Assembly: GCA_021811865.1 (NCBI GenBank)
Contig: JAKAQB010000038.1
Span: 1 to 34,762, forward strand
Direction of reading: 5' to 3'
Length of the DNA: 34,762 nt
From: Actinomycetes bacterium
GTDB taxonomy: Bacteria; Actinomycetota; Acidimicrobiia; Acidimicrobiales; Palsa-688
Part shown: positions 34,273 to 34,762 of the stretch, in pieces
How the letters are laid out: every line of letters begins with the position of its first letter
Position numbering within the stretch: position 1 is the first letter of the stretch
Translations under genes and position numbers: made by a program
Notes under the pieces: generated by a model
Seen by the model: the letters and a program-made list of their open reading frames with translations, nothing else
The model's database searches: none
Told to the model about the DNA's origin: nothing

Positions 34273-34762
34273 TCAGGCGACGAGCTCCTTCGTCGCAGCG
34301 GTGAGAGCGGCGAGGCCCTTCTTGGCGTCGCTGAACAACATCGACGTCTTCGGATCGGTGTACAGCTCGTTGTCGATGCCGGCGTAGCCCGACGCCATGG
34401 AGCGCTTGATGACGATGATGCTCTTCGCGTGGTCGACGTCGAGGATCGGCATGCCTGACACCGCGTTGCCCGGGCGGCGGGCGGCAGGGTTGGTCACGTC
34501 GTTGGCGCCGACGACCAGGGCCACGTCGGCCCGGGGGAACTCCGGGTTGACCTCGTCCATCTCCTTCAGCTGGTCGTAGGGCACGTTGGCCTCGGCGAGC
34601 AGCACGTTCATGTGGCCGGGCATGCGGCCGGCGACGGGGTGGATGGCGTAGGAGACGTCCACGCCGCGACCTTCGAGCACCTGGGTGAGCTCCCGCAGCT
34701 CGTGCTGGGCCTGGGCGGCGGCCAGCCCGTAGCCGGGGACGACGATCACCTTCTCGGCGTAG
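34273..34762 (-). CDS. pntB: NAD(P) transhydrogenase subunit beta, C-terminal part (runs off the edge)
   Basis: The visible 162 residues are domain III of PntB, the NADP(H)-binding domain of the proton-translocating transhydrogenase. The fingerprint VIVVPGYGLAAAQAQH begins near the edge; YAIHPVAGRMPGHMNVLLAE, DVALVVGANDVTNPAAR and SIIVIKRSMASGYAGIDN follow. The frame is open to the right edge (YAEK precedes VIVVPG), so the membrane part lies outside. The stop codon is at 34275-34273. Confidence 0.95.
   Translation of the reverse strand, partial: YAEKVIVVPGYGLAAAQAQHELRELTQVLEGRGVDVSYAIHPVAGRMPGHMNVLLAEANVPYDQLKEMDEVNPEFPRADVALVVGANDVTNPAARRPGNAVSGMPILDVDHAKSIIVIKRSMASGYAGIDNELYTDPKTSMLFSDAKKGLAALTAATKELVA

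Overview
The window is a very GC-rich chromosomal segment from an actinobacterium. Three things support this: the high G+C and frequent GTG starts, the gene set (a PAC2-family protein, a BldD-like regulator, a BldC/excisionase-type HTH protein and an actinobacterial Tad pilus locus), and many promoters whose -10 box (TANNNT) sits 6-9 bases before the start codon, the layout of leaderless mRNAs. I think of an Acidimicrobiia-like lineage, but this is an inference from gene order and no marker proves it.

Layout. At 157-10613 there are housekeeping genes: tRNA-Ala(GGC), leuS, a convergent PAC2/phosphotransferase pair, a CnoX-like thioredoxin-TPR protein, a degenerate dihydropteroate-synthase-like gene overlapping holA, rpsT, a cytidylate-kinase-like gene and lepA. 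At 10652-12502 an exported parallel beta-helix protein interrupts the usual lepA/hemW/hrcA/dnaJ neighbourhood. hrcA, dnaJ, rsmE, a BldD-like regulator with an intact c-di-GMP motif, and hemW follow to 17595. A minus-strand set (17840-20996) encodes a CcdA-like membrane protein, a membrane-anchored pseudokinase and a membrane LysM protein.

The accessory core is a Tad (tight-adherence) pilus locus at 21243-29296. The plus-strand operon carries the CpaF ATPase, TadB, TadC, a small Flp-like pilin, two TadE-like pseudopilins (the first with an apparent one-base frameshift in a G run) and a TadG-like protein. It converges on a minus-strand operon encoding a TadZ/CpaE-like protein without Walker A lysines, a CpaB/RcpC SAF-domain protein, and an unrecognised protein with two Sm-like repeats. 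Both operons are preceded by copies of one 85-86 base element: four GCGCGC half-sites, two on each side of an inner dyad, with spacing identical between the copies. I consider this pair the most interesting undescribed signal here.

To the right a 42-residue His/Asp-repeat ORF is translationally coupled to an HTH regulator. Then come a HIT protein and the classical phoH-ybeY-corC-era operon with overlapping genes, followed by a stop-codon-rich tandem array and the 3' end of pntB running off the right edge. Short tandem arrays, three of them with an 18-base period, are a recurrent feature.
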